Assembly (NCBI RefSeq): GCF_007692705.1
Contig: NZ_REBN01000101.1
Span: 1 to 35,471 of the forward strand
Source of the DNA: Mongoliibacter sp.
Lineage (GTDB): Bacteria; Bacteroidota; Bacteroidia; Cytophagales; Cyclobacteriaceae
Length of the DNA stretch: 35,471 bases
Direction: 5' to 3'
Both the position numbers and the translations under genes were made by a program. How positions within the stretch are numbered: position 1 is the stretch's first letter; every line of letters begins with the position of its first letter. Below are positions 16,623 through 25,310 of this stretch, in pieces. The notes beneath the pieces were generated by a model that was given only the letters and a program-made list of their open reading frames with translations, was not told where the DNA came from and made no database searches.

Positions 16623-17615
16623 TCAGGAAAATTGATAGTCGGCAAAAACTTCCTGTACTTCACCCAATATCTCCGAAACCTCCTCATAAGTATCTGCAGT
16701 AACCATCCGAGTTCTGAAAGGTTTGAAATTTGGCATCCCCCTGAAATAATTGGTGTAGTGCCTTCTCATTTCAAGAATTCCCTGCTTTTCACCCTTCCAT
16801 TTTACCGAGAAATCCAAATGTTTCCTTGTTACCGCTATTCTTTCTGCCAATTCAGGAGCAGGAAGATTTTCACCTGTTTTAAAGTAATGCTTGATTTCAT
16901 TAAAAATCCAGGGATAACCAATCGAAGCTCTCCCGATCATCATACCGTCAACATGATATTTATTTCTATACTCAAGCGCTTTTTCCGGACTGTCTATATC
17001 ACCATTGCCAAATACAGGGATATACAACCTTGGATTTTCTTTAACCTTATTTAAATAAGACCAATCGGCCTCTCCCTTATACATCTGCTGACGGGTCCTG
17101 GCATGTATGCTGATCGCTTGGATACCCACATCCTGCAGCCTTTCAGCGACTTCAACAATGCGAATGGTATCCTGAGACCAGCCGAGTCTAGTTTTTACAG
17201 TTACGGGAATATTCACAGCTTTGACAATTTCGGCTGTCATCGATACCATCTTATCAATATCCAATAAAATACCTGCACCGGCACCTTTGCAGGCAACCTT
17301 ATTGACGGGACATCCATAATTGATATCCAAAATATCCGGTCCTGCCGCTTCAGCTATGGCCGCAGCTTCTCTCATCGACTCTATATCACTGCCAAATATC
17401 TGAATGCCTATTGGTCTCTCATACTCGAAAATATCCAGTTTTTGCACACTCTTGGCTGCATCCCGAATCAAGCCCTCAGAGCTGATAAACTCTGTGTACA
17501 TCAAGTCTGCACCGTTTTCTTTACATACGGCCCTGAACGGTGGGTCACTGACGTCCTCCATTGGAGCTAATAAAAGCGGAAATTCGCCTAATTCTAAGTT
17601 TCCTATCTTAACCAC
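16623..17615 (-). CDS. dusB: tRNA-dihydrouridine synthase DusB
   Basis: A 330-aa FMN flavoprotein that reduces uridines in the D-loop of tRNA using NADPH. LAPMEDVSDPPFR (16-28) starts the TIM barrel, DINYGCPVNKVACKGAGA (97-114) holds the catalytic Cys102, VKTRLGW and HARTRQQMYKG bind tRNA/FMN, and GNGDI plus GRASIGYPWIF bind the FMN phosphate. Length and motifs match the bacterial DusB group. Divergent from the CPBP gene, with 37 nt between starts. Confidence 0.95.
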   Translation of the reverse strand: MVKIGNLELGEFPLLLAPMEDVSDPPFRAVCKENGADLMYTEFISSEGLIRDAAKSVQKLDIFEYERPIGIQIFGSDIESMREAAAIAEAAGPDILDINYGCPVNKVACKGAGAGILLDIDKMVSMTAEIVKAVNIPVTVKTRLGWSQDTIRIVEVAERLQDVGIQAISIHARTRQQMYKGEADWSYLNKVKENPRLYIPVFGNGDIDSPEKALEYRNKYHVDGMMIGRASIGYPWIFNEIKHYFKTGENLPAPELAERIAVTRKHLDFSVKWKGEKQGILEMRRHYTNYFRGMPNFKPFRTRMVTADTYEEVSEILGEVQEVFADYQFS

Positions 17616-17625
17616 TACTGAATTG

Positions 17626-17633
17626 TAATTTTG
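17626..17633 (+). promoter_or_regulatory. -7 promoter element of the CPBP-DUF2007-cdsA operon
   Basis: TAATTTTG matches TAnnTTTG and ends 19 nt before ATG 17653, giving a leader of about 14 nt. It lies in the 37-bp divergent gap with dusB. Confidence 0.5.
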
Positions 17634-17652
17634 GTGTAAATTTACCGCAATT

Positions 17653-18612
17653 ATGCAGATTTATAAAACCCAAGCTCCGATTGCCACTTCGAAATATTGG
17701 CTTTTGTCATTTTTTATCATGTTTTTGATCACTATTGGCGTCATGGCTCTACTTCAAGGCTTGGCAGTATTATTAATTCCCCCTTTATATGGAATAGCTT
17801 TGGACGAATTGGCAGCATTGCTGACCAATCCGCAAAACTACGAAAAAGGAAGACAAGCCTTCTTACTGGTTCAAGGCTTTGGTACTGGTTTTGCCTTTAT
17901 CGTAGCTGCCATCCTGATAGCCAAGCTGGTGGACAAAGCAAAGTTCGGAATGCAACAACAAATCCTCCGATATAAGTTCAGTGGATTATTGATTATGATA
18001 TTTTTGATGGTAGGGGCAATGCTTTTCAATAGTCTCCTTATCGAATTGAATATGAGTATTCAACTTCCTGAATTCCTTTCCGGTGTAGAGCAGTGGATGC
18101 GGACCAAGGAAGACGAGCTTATGGAAATGACCCGTTTTCTCACAGATTTTGAAGGTCTGGGAGAGTTACTAGCTGGGATTTTAGTCATTGGGGTTTTAGC
18201 TGGCCTTGGAGAAGAAGTGTTTTTTAGAGGAGTAATTCAACCCAAGATCCAAATATACACCGGCAACCCCCATATTGCTGTCTGGCTTACGGCCTTTATT
18301 TTCTCTGCCATTCACATGCAGTTTTACGGCTTTTTCCCGAGAATCTTACTGGGAGCTGTTTTTGGATACCTATATGTATTTTCAGGCAGTTTGGTATATC
18401 CGGTAATTGCCCATATCTTAAACAACACCTTCACGGTTGTGCTGATTTATTTGAACAAATTGGGGAAAATTAATTTTGATTTAGAAGATACCGGACAAAT
18501 ATCCTTTATTTACGCCTTCGGCGGACTTATTTTGATGCTTATCGGTTTTAAAGTTTTCAAAGACCACCACAACACAAACAAAGAGGATGAAGAACTGGCA
18601 AAAGGTATATGA
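17653..18612 (+). CDS. CPBP-family intramembrane protease
   Basis: A 319-aa polytopic membrane protein with about eight helices. The CPBP/CAAX-protease (ABI) core has GLGEEVFFRGVIQP with Glu187-Glu188 and Arg192, FSAIHMQFYG with His221, and PVIAHILNN with His254. These are the active residues of Rce1-type intramembrane glutamic proteases. In bacteria such proteins act in membrane protein turnover or peptide maturation; the target is unknown. Its 3' end overlaps the DUF2007 gene by 26 nt, the first link of a CPBP-DUF2007-cdsA operon. Confidence 0.92.
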   Translation: MQIYKTQAPIATSKYWLLSFFIMFLITIGVMALLQGLAVLLIPPLYGIALDELAALLTNPQNYEKGRQAFLLVQGFGTGFAFIVAAILIAKLVDKAKFGMQQQILRYKFSGLLIMIFLMVGAMLFNSLLIELNMSIQLPEFLSGVEQWMRTKEDELMEMTRFLTDFEGLGELLAGILVIGVLAGLGEEVFFRGVIQPKIQIYTGNPHIAVWLTAFIFSAIHMQFYGFFPRILLGAVFGYLYVFSGSLVYPVIAHILNNTFTVVLIYLNKLGKINFDLEDTGQISFIYAFGGLILMLIGFKVFKDHHNTNKEDEELAKGI

Positions 18613-18793
18613 AGATGGTTCCCCTGTTAGGGCTGAAATCGTCAAAGGAGTGCTGGAGGAAAACGATATTCAGGCAGTTATTTTAAATAAAAAAGAGTCG
18701 GTTTATCAAATACACGGGTACTATGAAGTATTAGTCCCACAAACAGATGCTTTGATAGCCATAAACATCGTAAAGAATGAGATCACCTTTTAG
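18587..18793 (+). CDS. DUF2007 small protein
   Basis: A 68-aa soluble protein. WQKVYEDGSPVRAEIVKGVLEENDIQAVILNKK (3-35) followed by YYEVLVPQTDALIAINIVK is the DUF2007 (putative signal-transducing, ferredoxin-like fold) pattern: a helix, the sentence 'evlvp...da..A..iv', and a short acidic tail. No catalytic residues are visible. It overlaps the CPBP gene and touches cdsA, so it is probably co-translated with both. Proposed partners are unproved. Confidence 0.85.
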   Translation: MKNWQKVYEDGSPVRAEIVKGVLEENDIQAVILNKKESVYQIHGYYEVLVPQTDALIAINIVKNEITF

Positions 18794-18794
18794 A

Positions 18795-19634
18795 ATGCGT
18801 GACCGCTTCAATATTAACAATTACAGTAACCTTGGACAAAGAGTTATTACAGCCTTAATTGGTGCGACAGTCATCATTGCTGGGTCTGTATATAGTCCTT
18901 GGATATATTTTGTGATTTTCGGATTGATTTTAGGCTTTTCGCAAATGGAATTTTATAAGCTGTCCGGACTTGATGGCATGTTGCCTCTGAAAAGCTTTGG
19001 GACTTTTCTGGGCTTGGTCATTTTCAGTCTTTCTTTCTTTATAGAAATCGGGCATTTGGCCGATAAATATTACTTCCTGATTTTCCCTTTGGCTTCTTTG
19101 GTGTTTTTTATCAAACTCTACAGGAAATCAGATAAAAAACCTTTCACAGGGGTCGCCTTCACCTTTTTGGGTATTTTTTATGTAGCTGTTCCATTCGCCA
19201 TGCTCAATGTGGCCGCATTTGCTGTAGATGAAAACTTTCACTATGAAATTATCATAGGTTCTTTATTTATTTTGTGGGCATCAGATACTGGAGCATATTT
19301 TGCAGGGACAAAGTTTGGTAAAACAAAGCTCTTCGAAAGGGTATCTCCTAAAAAGTCCTGGGAAGGATTCTTGGGTGGTGCTGCTTCGGCTTATCTTATT
19401 GGTTATGTGCTTTCGAGATATTTTAATTCAATAGAAGAATGGCAATGGCTGTGTATTGCTACAATAATTATTATAGCCGGTACATACGGAGACTTGATTG
19501 AGTCGTTATTCAAAAGAAGTATTGCCATTAAGGATTCGGGAAAAATCCTTCCTGGACATGGTGGATTTATGGACCGCTTTGACGGATTGTTATTATCAGC
19601 CCCATTTATAGCCACCTTTTTGAAAATCTTTTAA
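18795..19634 (+). CDS. cdsA: Phosphatidate cytidylyltransferase CdsA
   Basis: A 279-aa membrane enzyme that makes CDP-diacylglycerol from phosphatidate and CTP, the entry to phosphatidylserine and phosphatidylethanolamine. I start it at ATG 18795, one base after the DUF2007 stop; ATG 18777, overlapping DUF2007, is an alternative. About eight helices are seen. SDTGAYFAGTKFGKTKL and SPKKSWEG, then GDLIESLFKRSIAIKDSG and LPGHGGFMDRFDGLL near the C-terminus, are the CTP/metal-binding signature. Psd is encoded nearby (21062-21727), separated by glutamate dehydrogenase. Confidence 0.95.
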   Translation: MRDRFNINNYSNLGQRVITALIGATVIIAGSVYSPWIYFVIFGLILGFSQMEFYKLSGLDGMLPLKSFGTFLGLVIFSLSFFIEIGHLADKYYFLIFPLASLVFFIKLYRKSDKKPFTGVAFTFLGIFYVAVPFAMLNVAAFAVDENFHYEIIIGSLFILWASDTGAYFAGTKFGKTKLFERVSPKKSWEGFLGGAASAYLIGYVLSRYFNSIEEWQWLCIATIIIIAGTYGDLIESLFKRSIAIKDSGKILPGHGGFMDRFDGLLLSAPFIATFLKIF

Positions 19635-19707
19635 AATAACCGTATCAGAATTAAAAATCTACTTAATATTGTATCATAATTGAACAACTCAACTAAATAA
19701 ACCCAAT

Positions 19708-20985
19708 ATGGCTTACATTGAACCGGCTCCGATCAAGGATAAAGAAAATCCGCTGGAGTCAATGATGGAAAGATTTAACCTTGCAGCCGAAAAACTTGGA
19801 CTTTCCGAGGAGGTCTACAACGTGTTGAAAAATCCCGCCAAACAAGTAATTGTTTCCATCCCCGTTACCATGGACAGTGGCAAAATCCAAGTGTTTGAAG
19901 GAATCAGAGTAATACATTCCAATATCTTGGGTCCTGCAAAAGGAGGAATTCGTTTTGCCCCTGATGTCCACTTGGACGAGGTAAAAGCCCTCGCAGCATG
20001 GATGACCTGGAAATGTGCAGTGGTTGATATCCCTTATGGTGGAGGTAAAGGCGGTGTACGTTGCAACCCGAGAGAAATGTCTGCCGGTGAAATCGAAAGA
20101 CTCATGAGAGGCTACACCAAAGCCATGTTGGATGTATTTGGCCCAGACAAGGATATTCCCGCACCCGATATGGGTACAGGACCAAGAGAAATGGCTTGGC
20201 TGATGGATGAGTACTCAAGAGCCAAAGGAACAACCATCAATGCTGTAGTAACAGGAAAGCCCTTGGTATTGGGTGGTTCTCTGGGAAGAACTGAAGCCAC
20301 AGGTAGAGGTGTAATGGTTACGGCACTTGCTGCTATGCAAAAACTAAAAATCAATCCTTTCCAGGCTACTTGTGCAGTACAGGGATTTGGAAATGTTGGT
20401 TCTTGGGCATCACAGCTTTTGGAAGAAAGAGGTTTGAAAATAGTAGCCATATCTGACATCTCTGGTGCCTACCACAATGAAAACGGAATCAACATTCAGG
20501 AAGCTATTGCTTATCGGGATGGTAATAAAGGTACGCTTGAAGGTTTTAGTGGTGCTGAAAAAATGTCTGACCCCATGGAGCTCTTGGAGCTTGATGTTGA
20601 TGTTTTGGTACCCGCCGCAGTTGAAGATGTGATTACGGTCAAAAATGTAAATAATATCAAGGCGAGGCTGATCGTAGAAGGTGCAAATGGACCTACCTCC
20701 GCAAAGGCTGACGCTATCATCAATGAAAAAGGTATCATGGCTGTACCTGACATCCTGGCCAATGCAGGTGGTGTGACAGTTTCCTATTTCGAATGGGTTC
20801 AAAACCGACTGGGCTACAAATGGACGGCAGAAAGGGTCAACAGAAGATCGGATAGGATTTTGAAAGATGCTTTTGATCATGTCTATGAAGCTTCCATCAA
20901 ATACAACGTACCTATGCGGATTGCTGCATATATCGTTGCGATAGACAAAGTAGCTAAAACCTATACCTTTAGGGGAGGTTTCTAG
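19708..20985 (+). CDS. gdhA: Glu/Leu/Phe/Val dehydrogenase (glutamate dehydrogenase)
   Basis: A 425-aa enzyme that interconverts glutamate and 2-oxoglutarate plus ammonia with NAD(P). GPAKGGIRFAPDV (75-87) and KCAVVDIPYGGGKGGVR (102-118) carry the substrate-binding Lys102 and catalytic Lys114. PAPDMGTG follows. The Rossmann loop is GFGNVGSWAS (about 225), and PAAVEDVI and EGANGPTS mark the C-terminal half. The type is the hexameric short form; coenzyme preference cannot be decided safely. It has its own strong terminator and a 73-nt leader gap after cdsA. Confidence 0.93.
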   Translation: MAYIEPAPIKDKENPLESMMERFNLAAEKLGLSEEVYNVLKNPAKQVIVSIPVTMDSGKIQVFEGIRVIHSNILGPAKGGIRFAPDVHLDEVKALAAWMTWKCAVVDIPYGGGKGGVRCNPREMSAGEIERLMRGYTKAMLDVFGPDKDIPAPDMGTGPREMAWLMDEYSRAKGTTINAVVTGKPLVLGGSLGRTEATGRGVMVTALAAMQKLKINPFQATCAVQGFGNVGSWASQLLEERGLKIVAISDISGAYHNENGINIQEAIAYRDGNKGTLEGFSGAEKMSDPMELLELDVDVLVPAAVEDVITVKNVNNIKARLIVEGANGPTSAKADAIINEKGIMAVPDILANAGGVTVSYFEWVQNRLGYKWTAERVNRRSDRILKDAFDHVYEASIKYNVPMRIAAYIVAIDKVAKTYTFRGGF

Positions 20986-21006
20986 ACTTCAGATATTTAT
21001 TCTTTG

Positions 21007-21014
21007 TATATTTG
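21007..21014 (+). promoter_or_regulatory. -7 element overlapping the gdh terminator
   Basis: TATATTTG matches TAnnTTTG perfectly, immediately before the gdh terminator stem. If used, psd would be transcribed from about 21020, reading through the hairpin; no good -33 element is seen. Confidence 0.35.
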
Positions 21015-21048
21015 GGGTGTGGGAGAGAAAAACTTTCACACCCTTTTT
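21015..21048 (+). terminator. Intrinsic terminator after gdh
   Basis: GGGTGTG (21015-21021) pairs with CACACCC (21037-21043), extended by wobbles inward, and is followed by TTTTT (21044-21048). It lies 29 nt after the gdh stop and 13 nt before the psd start. Confidence 0.8.
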
Positions 21049-21061
21049 AAATTATAAACAA

Positions 21062-21727
21062 ATGACAATTCACAGAGAAGGAAGAAAATTATTGTTCTGG
21101 CTTTTGCTGATATTTACAGGGCTCAATTATGCCCTGTATCACTACTTCCCAGGAAAAGATACCATGCTGAACTTGGTCTTATTGGCATCTATTATTTTTT
21201 ACCTGATCATATTGCAGTTTTTCAGAAACCCTATTATCAAACTACCCAATCAGGATGGATTGGTATTTGCACCAGCTGATGGCAAAGTAGTAGTTATCGA
21301 AGAGACTGAAGAGACTGAGTATCTCAACGAAAAAAGAAAACAGATTTCCATTTTCATGTCTCCCATCAACGTGCATGTCAACCGTTCTCCCGTAGCGGGA
21401 ATCGTGGAGTATTTCAAATACCATCCGGGCAAATACTTGGTGGCATGGCACCCAAAGTCCAGCTTTGAAAATGAAAGAACAACCATGGTCATCAAACAAA
21501 AAAATGGTACACAGATCTTGGTTAGACAAATAGCCGGAGCTTTGGCCAGAAGGATCAAATGGTATGTGGACAAAGGCAGTCCATTGGCTCAAGGTGGAGA
21601 ATTCGGGTTCATCAAATTCGGCTCCAGGGTAGATGTATTCTTGCCCTTGGATGCGGAAGTGTTGGTCAATATTGACGAAAAAACCAAGGGAGGAAGAACT
21701 CCTATTGCGAAATTGAAACAGTCTTAA
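21062..21727 (+). CDS. psd: Phosphatidylserine decarboxylase (short form)
   Basis: A 221-aa proenzyme that converts phosphatidylserine to phosphatidylethanolamine. The start is ATG 21062; the 15 residues before it in the longer frame overlap the terminator. One or two N-terminal helices (about 10-53) anchor it to the membrane. FAPADGKV (69-76), MSPINVHVNRSP (99-110) and the C-terminal FGSRVDVFLP (186-195) are conserved. Self-cleavage at Gly187-Ser188 would make the pyruvoyl group on Ser188. The size and FGSR match the archaetidylserine/phosphatidylserine decarboxylase short class. Confidence 0.95.
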   Translation: MTIHREGRKLLFWLLLIFTGLNYALYHYFPGKDTMLNLVLLASIIFYLIILQFFRNPIIKLPNQDGLVFAPADGKVVVIEETEETEYLNEKRKQISIFMSPINVHVNRSPVAGIVEYFKYHPGKYLVAWHPKSSFENERTTMVIKQKNGTQILVRQIAGALARRIKWYVDKGSPLAQGGEFGFIKFGSRVDVFLPLDAEVLVNIDEKTKGGRTPIAKLKQS

Positions 21728-21753
21728 AATTTTTACAAAAAATAACAGGAAAT

Positions 21754-21788
21754 AAAAGCCGGTATTTATCTTTCGGCTTTTATTTTTT
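21754..21788 (+). terminator. Intrinsic terminator between convergent psd and 21766-22239
   Basis: AAAAGCCG (21754-21761) pairs with CGGCTTTT (21774-21781) over 8 bp, followed on the plus strand by ATTTTTTT. It ends psd transcription and overlaps the last codons of the convergent gene. Confidence 0.8.
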
Positions 21789-22239
21789 TGAAGTACAAGA
21801 ACCCTAAAACCGAGGTACTCAAGAAGAAAATAAAAGTGGTCCATTCGTAAGTTCTTTTATTAGATGCTTTTTCCCTCACTGCATCATCTCTTTCTTGTAA
21901 AGCCCTTTTTAAGACACCTATTTCTCTTTCCTGTTTTTGGGAAATGAATTTATAATCATTTTTCTCATAGGTGATTTCGGTCTTTTCAATCTCACTGAGC
22001 ATTTTCAACTCATCCATGATTTGATTGTCCTTTTGAATGATTCGTGCCATCCATTCGTTGGTCGCGATCATATCTTTTTTGGTACGGTTACCAAAAATCC
22101 CACTTTTTTGGCTTTCCGATGCTTTCCACTCCCTGTGCATCCTGTCTCTTTCATCCAATAGTTTTTCGAGCTTTGCCTGGCCAAAGCCAACTAAAGGAAC
22201 GAAACATAATAGAATGAGGAATAGCTTTCTGTATTGCAT
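21766..22239 (-). CDS. Small coiled-coil membrane protein, unknown function
   Basis: A 157-aa protein read from ATG 22239 (an 11-residue extension upstream is unlikely). It starts MQYRKLFLILLCFVPLVGFGQ, a signal peptide cleaved near GQ-A. Residues 25-130 are highly charged and helical (EKLLDERDRMHREW... and ERDDAVREKAS), probably a coiled coil. A single span (about 132-150) is followed by a short basic tail YFKKIKAER. The core therefore sits in the periplasm with a C-terminal anchor. I recognise no family. Confidence 0.75.
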   Translation of the reverse strand: MQYRKLFLILLCFVPLVGFGQAKLEKLLDERDRMHREWKASESQKSGIFGNRTKKDMIATNEWMARIIQKDNQIMDELKMLSEIEKTEITYEKNDYKFISQKQEREIGVLKRALQERDDAVREKASNKRTYEWTTFIFFLSTSVLGFLYFKKIKAER

Positions 22240-22310
22240 ATCAAAATCATTTGACTTTATGCTTAACAGCAACCAAATAATATGCCGAAGCCATACACTT
22301 CAGTTTTTTG

Positions 22311-22679
22311 TCAGAATTTTCGCGACTTTCTTCTTTTAAATGCACCCTTTCGCCGCTTGTTGTTGGTATAAAAGTTATACAAAAAGTTAATCGCAAAAAC
22401 AGTGATGGTGAAGGAAATAAACATATCCGGCAACATCATTTTGACCCCTAAAAGAATCAGTAATGCTGCAATCATTCCACTTTTGAATGTAGAGTGACTT
22501 TCGGGATATACCTTTCCGATCAAATATAGGCTCAAGCCTTCAAGAATCACCATCAATATTATCAAATAAGAAAGCATTTCTTTGACTGTTGTGTCATTTG
22601 ACCACACCACCCAGGCAAGTCCTGCGACTACGATGATCAGGCTGGCAGATTGGACAGAGGTATTGAGTCTTTCTCTCAT
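22311..22679 (-). CDS. Small four-helix membrane protein, unknown function
   Basis: A 122-aa protein starting at ATG 22679 (MRERLNTSVQSASLI). Hydrophobic stretches lie at about 12-28, 36-54, 66-83 and 85-100, followed by a strongly basic tail (NNKRRKGAFKRRKSRKF), probably cytosolic. No motif that names a family is seen; it may be a DoxX- or DUF-type accessory membrane protein. It is convergent with nothing and lies 71 nt upstream of the coiled-coil protein on the same strand, so the two may be one operon. Confidence 0.7.
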   Translation of the reverse strand: MRERLNTSVQSASLIIVVAGLAWVVWSNDTTVKEMLSYLIILMVILEGLSLYLIGKVYPESHSTFKSGMIAALLILLGVKMMLPDMFISFTITVFAINFLYNFYTNNKRRKGAFKRRKSRKF

Positions 22680-22756
22680 CTTTTTGGCTATTAAGGTTGT
22701 ATCGGGAAATAAGATAGATAATTTGCACTGAACCACAAAAAATGGCAATTCATTAT

Positions 22757-22795
22757 AAAAAAAGAAAATCCTCCGGCTGCATAAACCGGAGGATT
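22757..22795 (-). terminator. Intrinsic terminator of the DPP IV transcript
   Basis: AATCCTCCGG (22767-22776) pairs perfectly with CCGGAGGATT (22786-22795) around a 9-nt loop. Read on the minus strand it is followed by TTCTTTTTTTAT. It ends the dipeptidyl-peptidase transcript 166 nt beyond its stop codon. Confidence 0.85.
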
Positions 22796-22875
22796 CAATT
22801 CTTTAATCTGTATATACACTTTATTACCAGTAAGCTTTAACAACACTTGAAGTGTATTGAAAACGCTGGAATTTG

Positions 22876-22889
22876 TCCGCCGCGGCGGA
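22876..22889. repeat. GC-rich 14-bp perfect palindrome in the DPP IV 3' region
   Basis: TCCGCCGCGGCGGA is fully self-complementary and strikingly GC-rich for this AT-rich gap. Around it, CCAGTAA (22827-22833) and TTACTGG (22932-22938) are complementary arms, and ACACTT-g-AAGTGT lies near 22843-22855. The 165-nt stretch could form one structured 3' UTR. It holds no gene I can support. Confidence 0.6.
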
Positions 22890-22960
22890 TTGGTCATCCG
22901 TCTTCCATCCCCTTGAACAAAGAAATAAGATTTACTGGCATCATTGATAATAGATATATT

Positions 22961-25141
22961 CTATAATTTTCTTTTAATAAAATCAGTCATCAACGAATAA
23001 AGATGCCAAGTGGTGTTTCCACCATAAATCCCATGATTCCTGTTTGGGTAAAACATGGTTTCAAATTGCTTATCCGCTTTGATCAAGGCATCAGCCAGGT
23101 CAACGGCATTTTGAAAATGAACATTATCATCTCCCGTACCATGGATCAACATCAAGTTACCCTTGAGCTTATTGACATGGGTAATGGGACTATTTTCATC
23201 ATAACCTGCGGCGTTGAGCTGCGGCGTCTTTAAGTATCTTTCAGTATAAATGGTATCATAATACCTCCAAGTAGTCACGGGGGCCACTGCAATTGCGGTT
23301 TTGAACACATCATTTCCTACCATCAGGCCAAGAGAAGACATATACCCTCCATAGGACCATCCCCAAATACCGATTCTTGCAGCGTCTACGTAGGGTAATT
23401 TCGCCAGGTACTTGGCTCCCTCCATTTGATCTTCTACTTCGTATTTACCCAAGTTTGCATATGTTACATGCTTGAAATCCCTGCCTCTTGCGCCAGTACC
23501 TCTATTGTCAATGGAAACTACTAAAAAACCTTCCTGAGCAAGGTGTTGATGCCAAAAATCTCTACTTCCTCCCCAGGAGTTCGTCACGGTCTGAGAGCCA
23601 GGCCCCCCGTACACATACATTAACACAGGATATTCCTTGCTTTCATCAAAATTATCCGGCTTCAGCATGTATCCGTTTAACATTGTACCATCTGCTGTTT
23701 CAAACTCAAAAAACTCCTTGGTTCCAAGCGCATATGTACCGATATTTTCTCTAAGCTTTTGATTATCCTCCAATACTTTGACCTCTTTCCCAGAGGTCTC
23801 ATGTAAAGTGACTTTCAGTGGAGTGGCGGAATTTGTAAAATCAGCGATGTAATACTTCTTATCCTTACTCATATTGATACGATAGGTGCCTTTCTCAGCT
23901 CCAAGGAGCTTTTTATTTTTCCCATCCATTCCAACCATATAAAAATTCCTTTCCATAGGCGACTGTTCCGTAGAGATATAATAGAGTTTTTTGGCTTTTT
24001 CATCAACAGCAACCAAATTGGTGACTTCCCATTTTCCTTTGGTAACCTGTCTGATCAGCTTTCCATTATTGTCATGGTGGTAGATATGCTTAAAACCATC
24101 TTGTTCTGAAGTCCTTATAAAACCTTTGTCTTCCGCCAAAAATCTCAGGTCATCATTATAATTAAGGTCCACATAGGTATCGGATTTCTCCTGCAGGACG
24201 AGCTTGCTTTCGCCTGTGTTGGCATTGGTGTAGAAAAGGTCCAATTGGTTTTGAAGCCTGTTCATTCTAAGGAAAGCTAAATTGTCAGTCTTCCCTGTCC
24301 AATATATTCTGGGTAAATATATATCTTCTTCATCACCAGCATTCACTTTCACGGTATTAGAGGAGCCAAGGTCGTGAACATGGATAGAGACAAGAGCATT
24401 TTTTTCTCCTGCTTTAGGGTATTTAAACTTATAATCCTCTGGATAAAGTTTTCCCCAAGTCTGCATATTGAATTCCGGAACCTCGGTTTCATCAAATCTT
24501 ATAAAGGCAATCTTATTCCCATCAGGGGACCACTCAAAAGCCTTGGACATAGAAAATTCCTCTTCATAGACCCAATCTGCTGCACCATTAATAATTTTAT
24601 TCCATTCTCCGTCCGTGGTAACTCGGGTCACTGCATTGTCAGCTAAATTGACATAATAAAGGTCATTATCCTTCACGAAGGCTACCTTGTCATTGTCAGG
24701 AGAAAGGGTGGCATACATTATTTTTTCGCCATCCATAAGTTGTTGTGCTTTGCCATCGGCTAAATCAACCACATGAAAAACCCCTTTACTGGACCTTCTA
24801 TATATGCTTTCCACATCTGAGGCAATGAGTGCCTTACTTTCATCAGGATTGAAAGCATAACTGCTGAAGTTGATCCCCAAGGCACCTCCGTCAATCAATA
24901 CTGCTTCTTCTTCCCCGGAAGCCACGTTGACTTTGACCACTTTTGGTCCGGTAACATCCCTTCTCAGTGAACTGTAATATTTCCCATCACGCATCCAGTT
25001 GATGCCATAGACGGCTTTTTGGGAAAACACATCTGACTTGAAGACATCCTCCAAAGTCACATGTTTTTTAATTTGGGAAAAAGCTTCCCCCATTGAAAAC
25101 AGCAACATAAAAATCATTGCTGCTAACCTAGTTTGACGCAT
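22961..25141 (-). CDS. Dipeptidyl-peptidase IV-like S9 serine protease
   Basis: A 726-aa secreted prolyl-type protease of the S9B family. The start is ATG 25141, where a clean signal peptide begins (MRQTRLAAMIFMLLFSMGEAFS). An N-terminal beta-propeller (about 40-470) carries DWVYEEEF (189-196), the Glu pair that holds the substrate amino terminus in DPP IV. The C-terminal alpha/beta-hydrolase domain has GWSYGG with Ser596, HGTGDDNVH with Asp671/672 and NRNHGIYGG with His703. It would remove X-Pro/X-Ala dipeptides from peptides in the periplasm. The divergent gap to ddl is 169 nt. Confidence 0.95.
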   Translation of the reverse strand: MRQTRLAAMIFMLLFSMGEAFSQIKKHVTLEDVFKSDVFSQKAVYGINWMRDGKYYSSLRRDVTGPKVVKVNVASGEEEAVLIDGGALGINFSSYAFNPDESKALIASDVESIYRRSSKGVFHVVDLADGKAQQLMDGEKIMYATLSPDNDKVAFVKDNDLYYVNLADNAVTRVTTDGEWNKIINGAADWVYEEEFSMSKAFEWSPDGNKIAFIRFDETEVPEFNMQTWGKLYPEDYKFKYPKAGEKNALVSIHVHDLGSSNTVKVNAGDEEDIYLPRIYWTGKTDNLAFLRMNRLQNQLDLFYTNANTGESKLVLQEKSDTYVDLNYNDDLRFLAEDKGFIRTSEQDGFKHIYHHDNNGKLIRQVTKGKWEVTNLVAVDEKAKKLYYISTEQSPMERNFYMVGMDGKNKKLLGAEKGTYRINMSKDKKYYIADFTNSATPLKVTLHETSGKEVKVLEDNQKLRENIGTYALGTKEFFEFETADGTMLNGYMLKPDNFDESKEYPVLMYVYGGPGSQTVTNSWGGSRDFWHQHLAQEGFLVVSIDNRGTGARGRDFKHVTYANLGKYEVEDQMEGAKYLAKLPYVDAARIGIWGWSYGGYMSSLGLMVGNDVFKTAIAVAPVTTWRYYDTIYTERYLKTPQLNAAGYDENSPITHVNKLKGNLMLIHGTGDDNVHFQNAVDLADALIKADKQFETMFYPNRNHGIYGGNTTWHLYSLMTDFIKRKL

Positions 25142-25310
25142 ATAATTTGAGTTTAAATTCAGGAGGCTAAGATAAAGAAATTGAACAAAAGGAAAACTAA
25201 GGCTTTGATAAGCGGGTCTGTATAAAGGTTTATTTTTTCTAAAAAAATTAACTGAAACATTCATGCACAAAGAGAAAATCAACTAATTTTCGAATTCTTA
25301 ACCCAATGCT

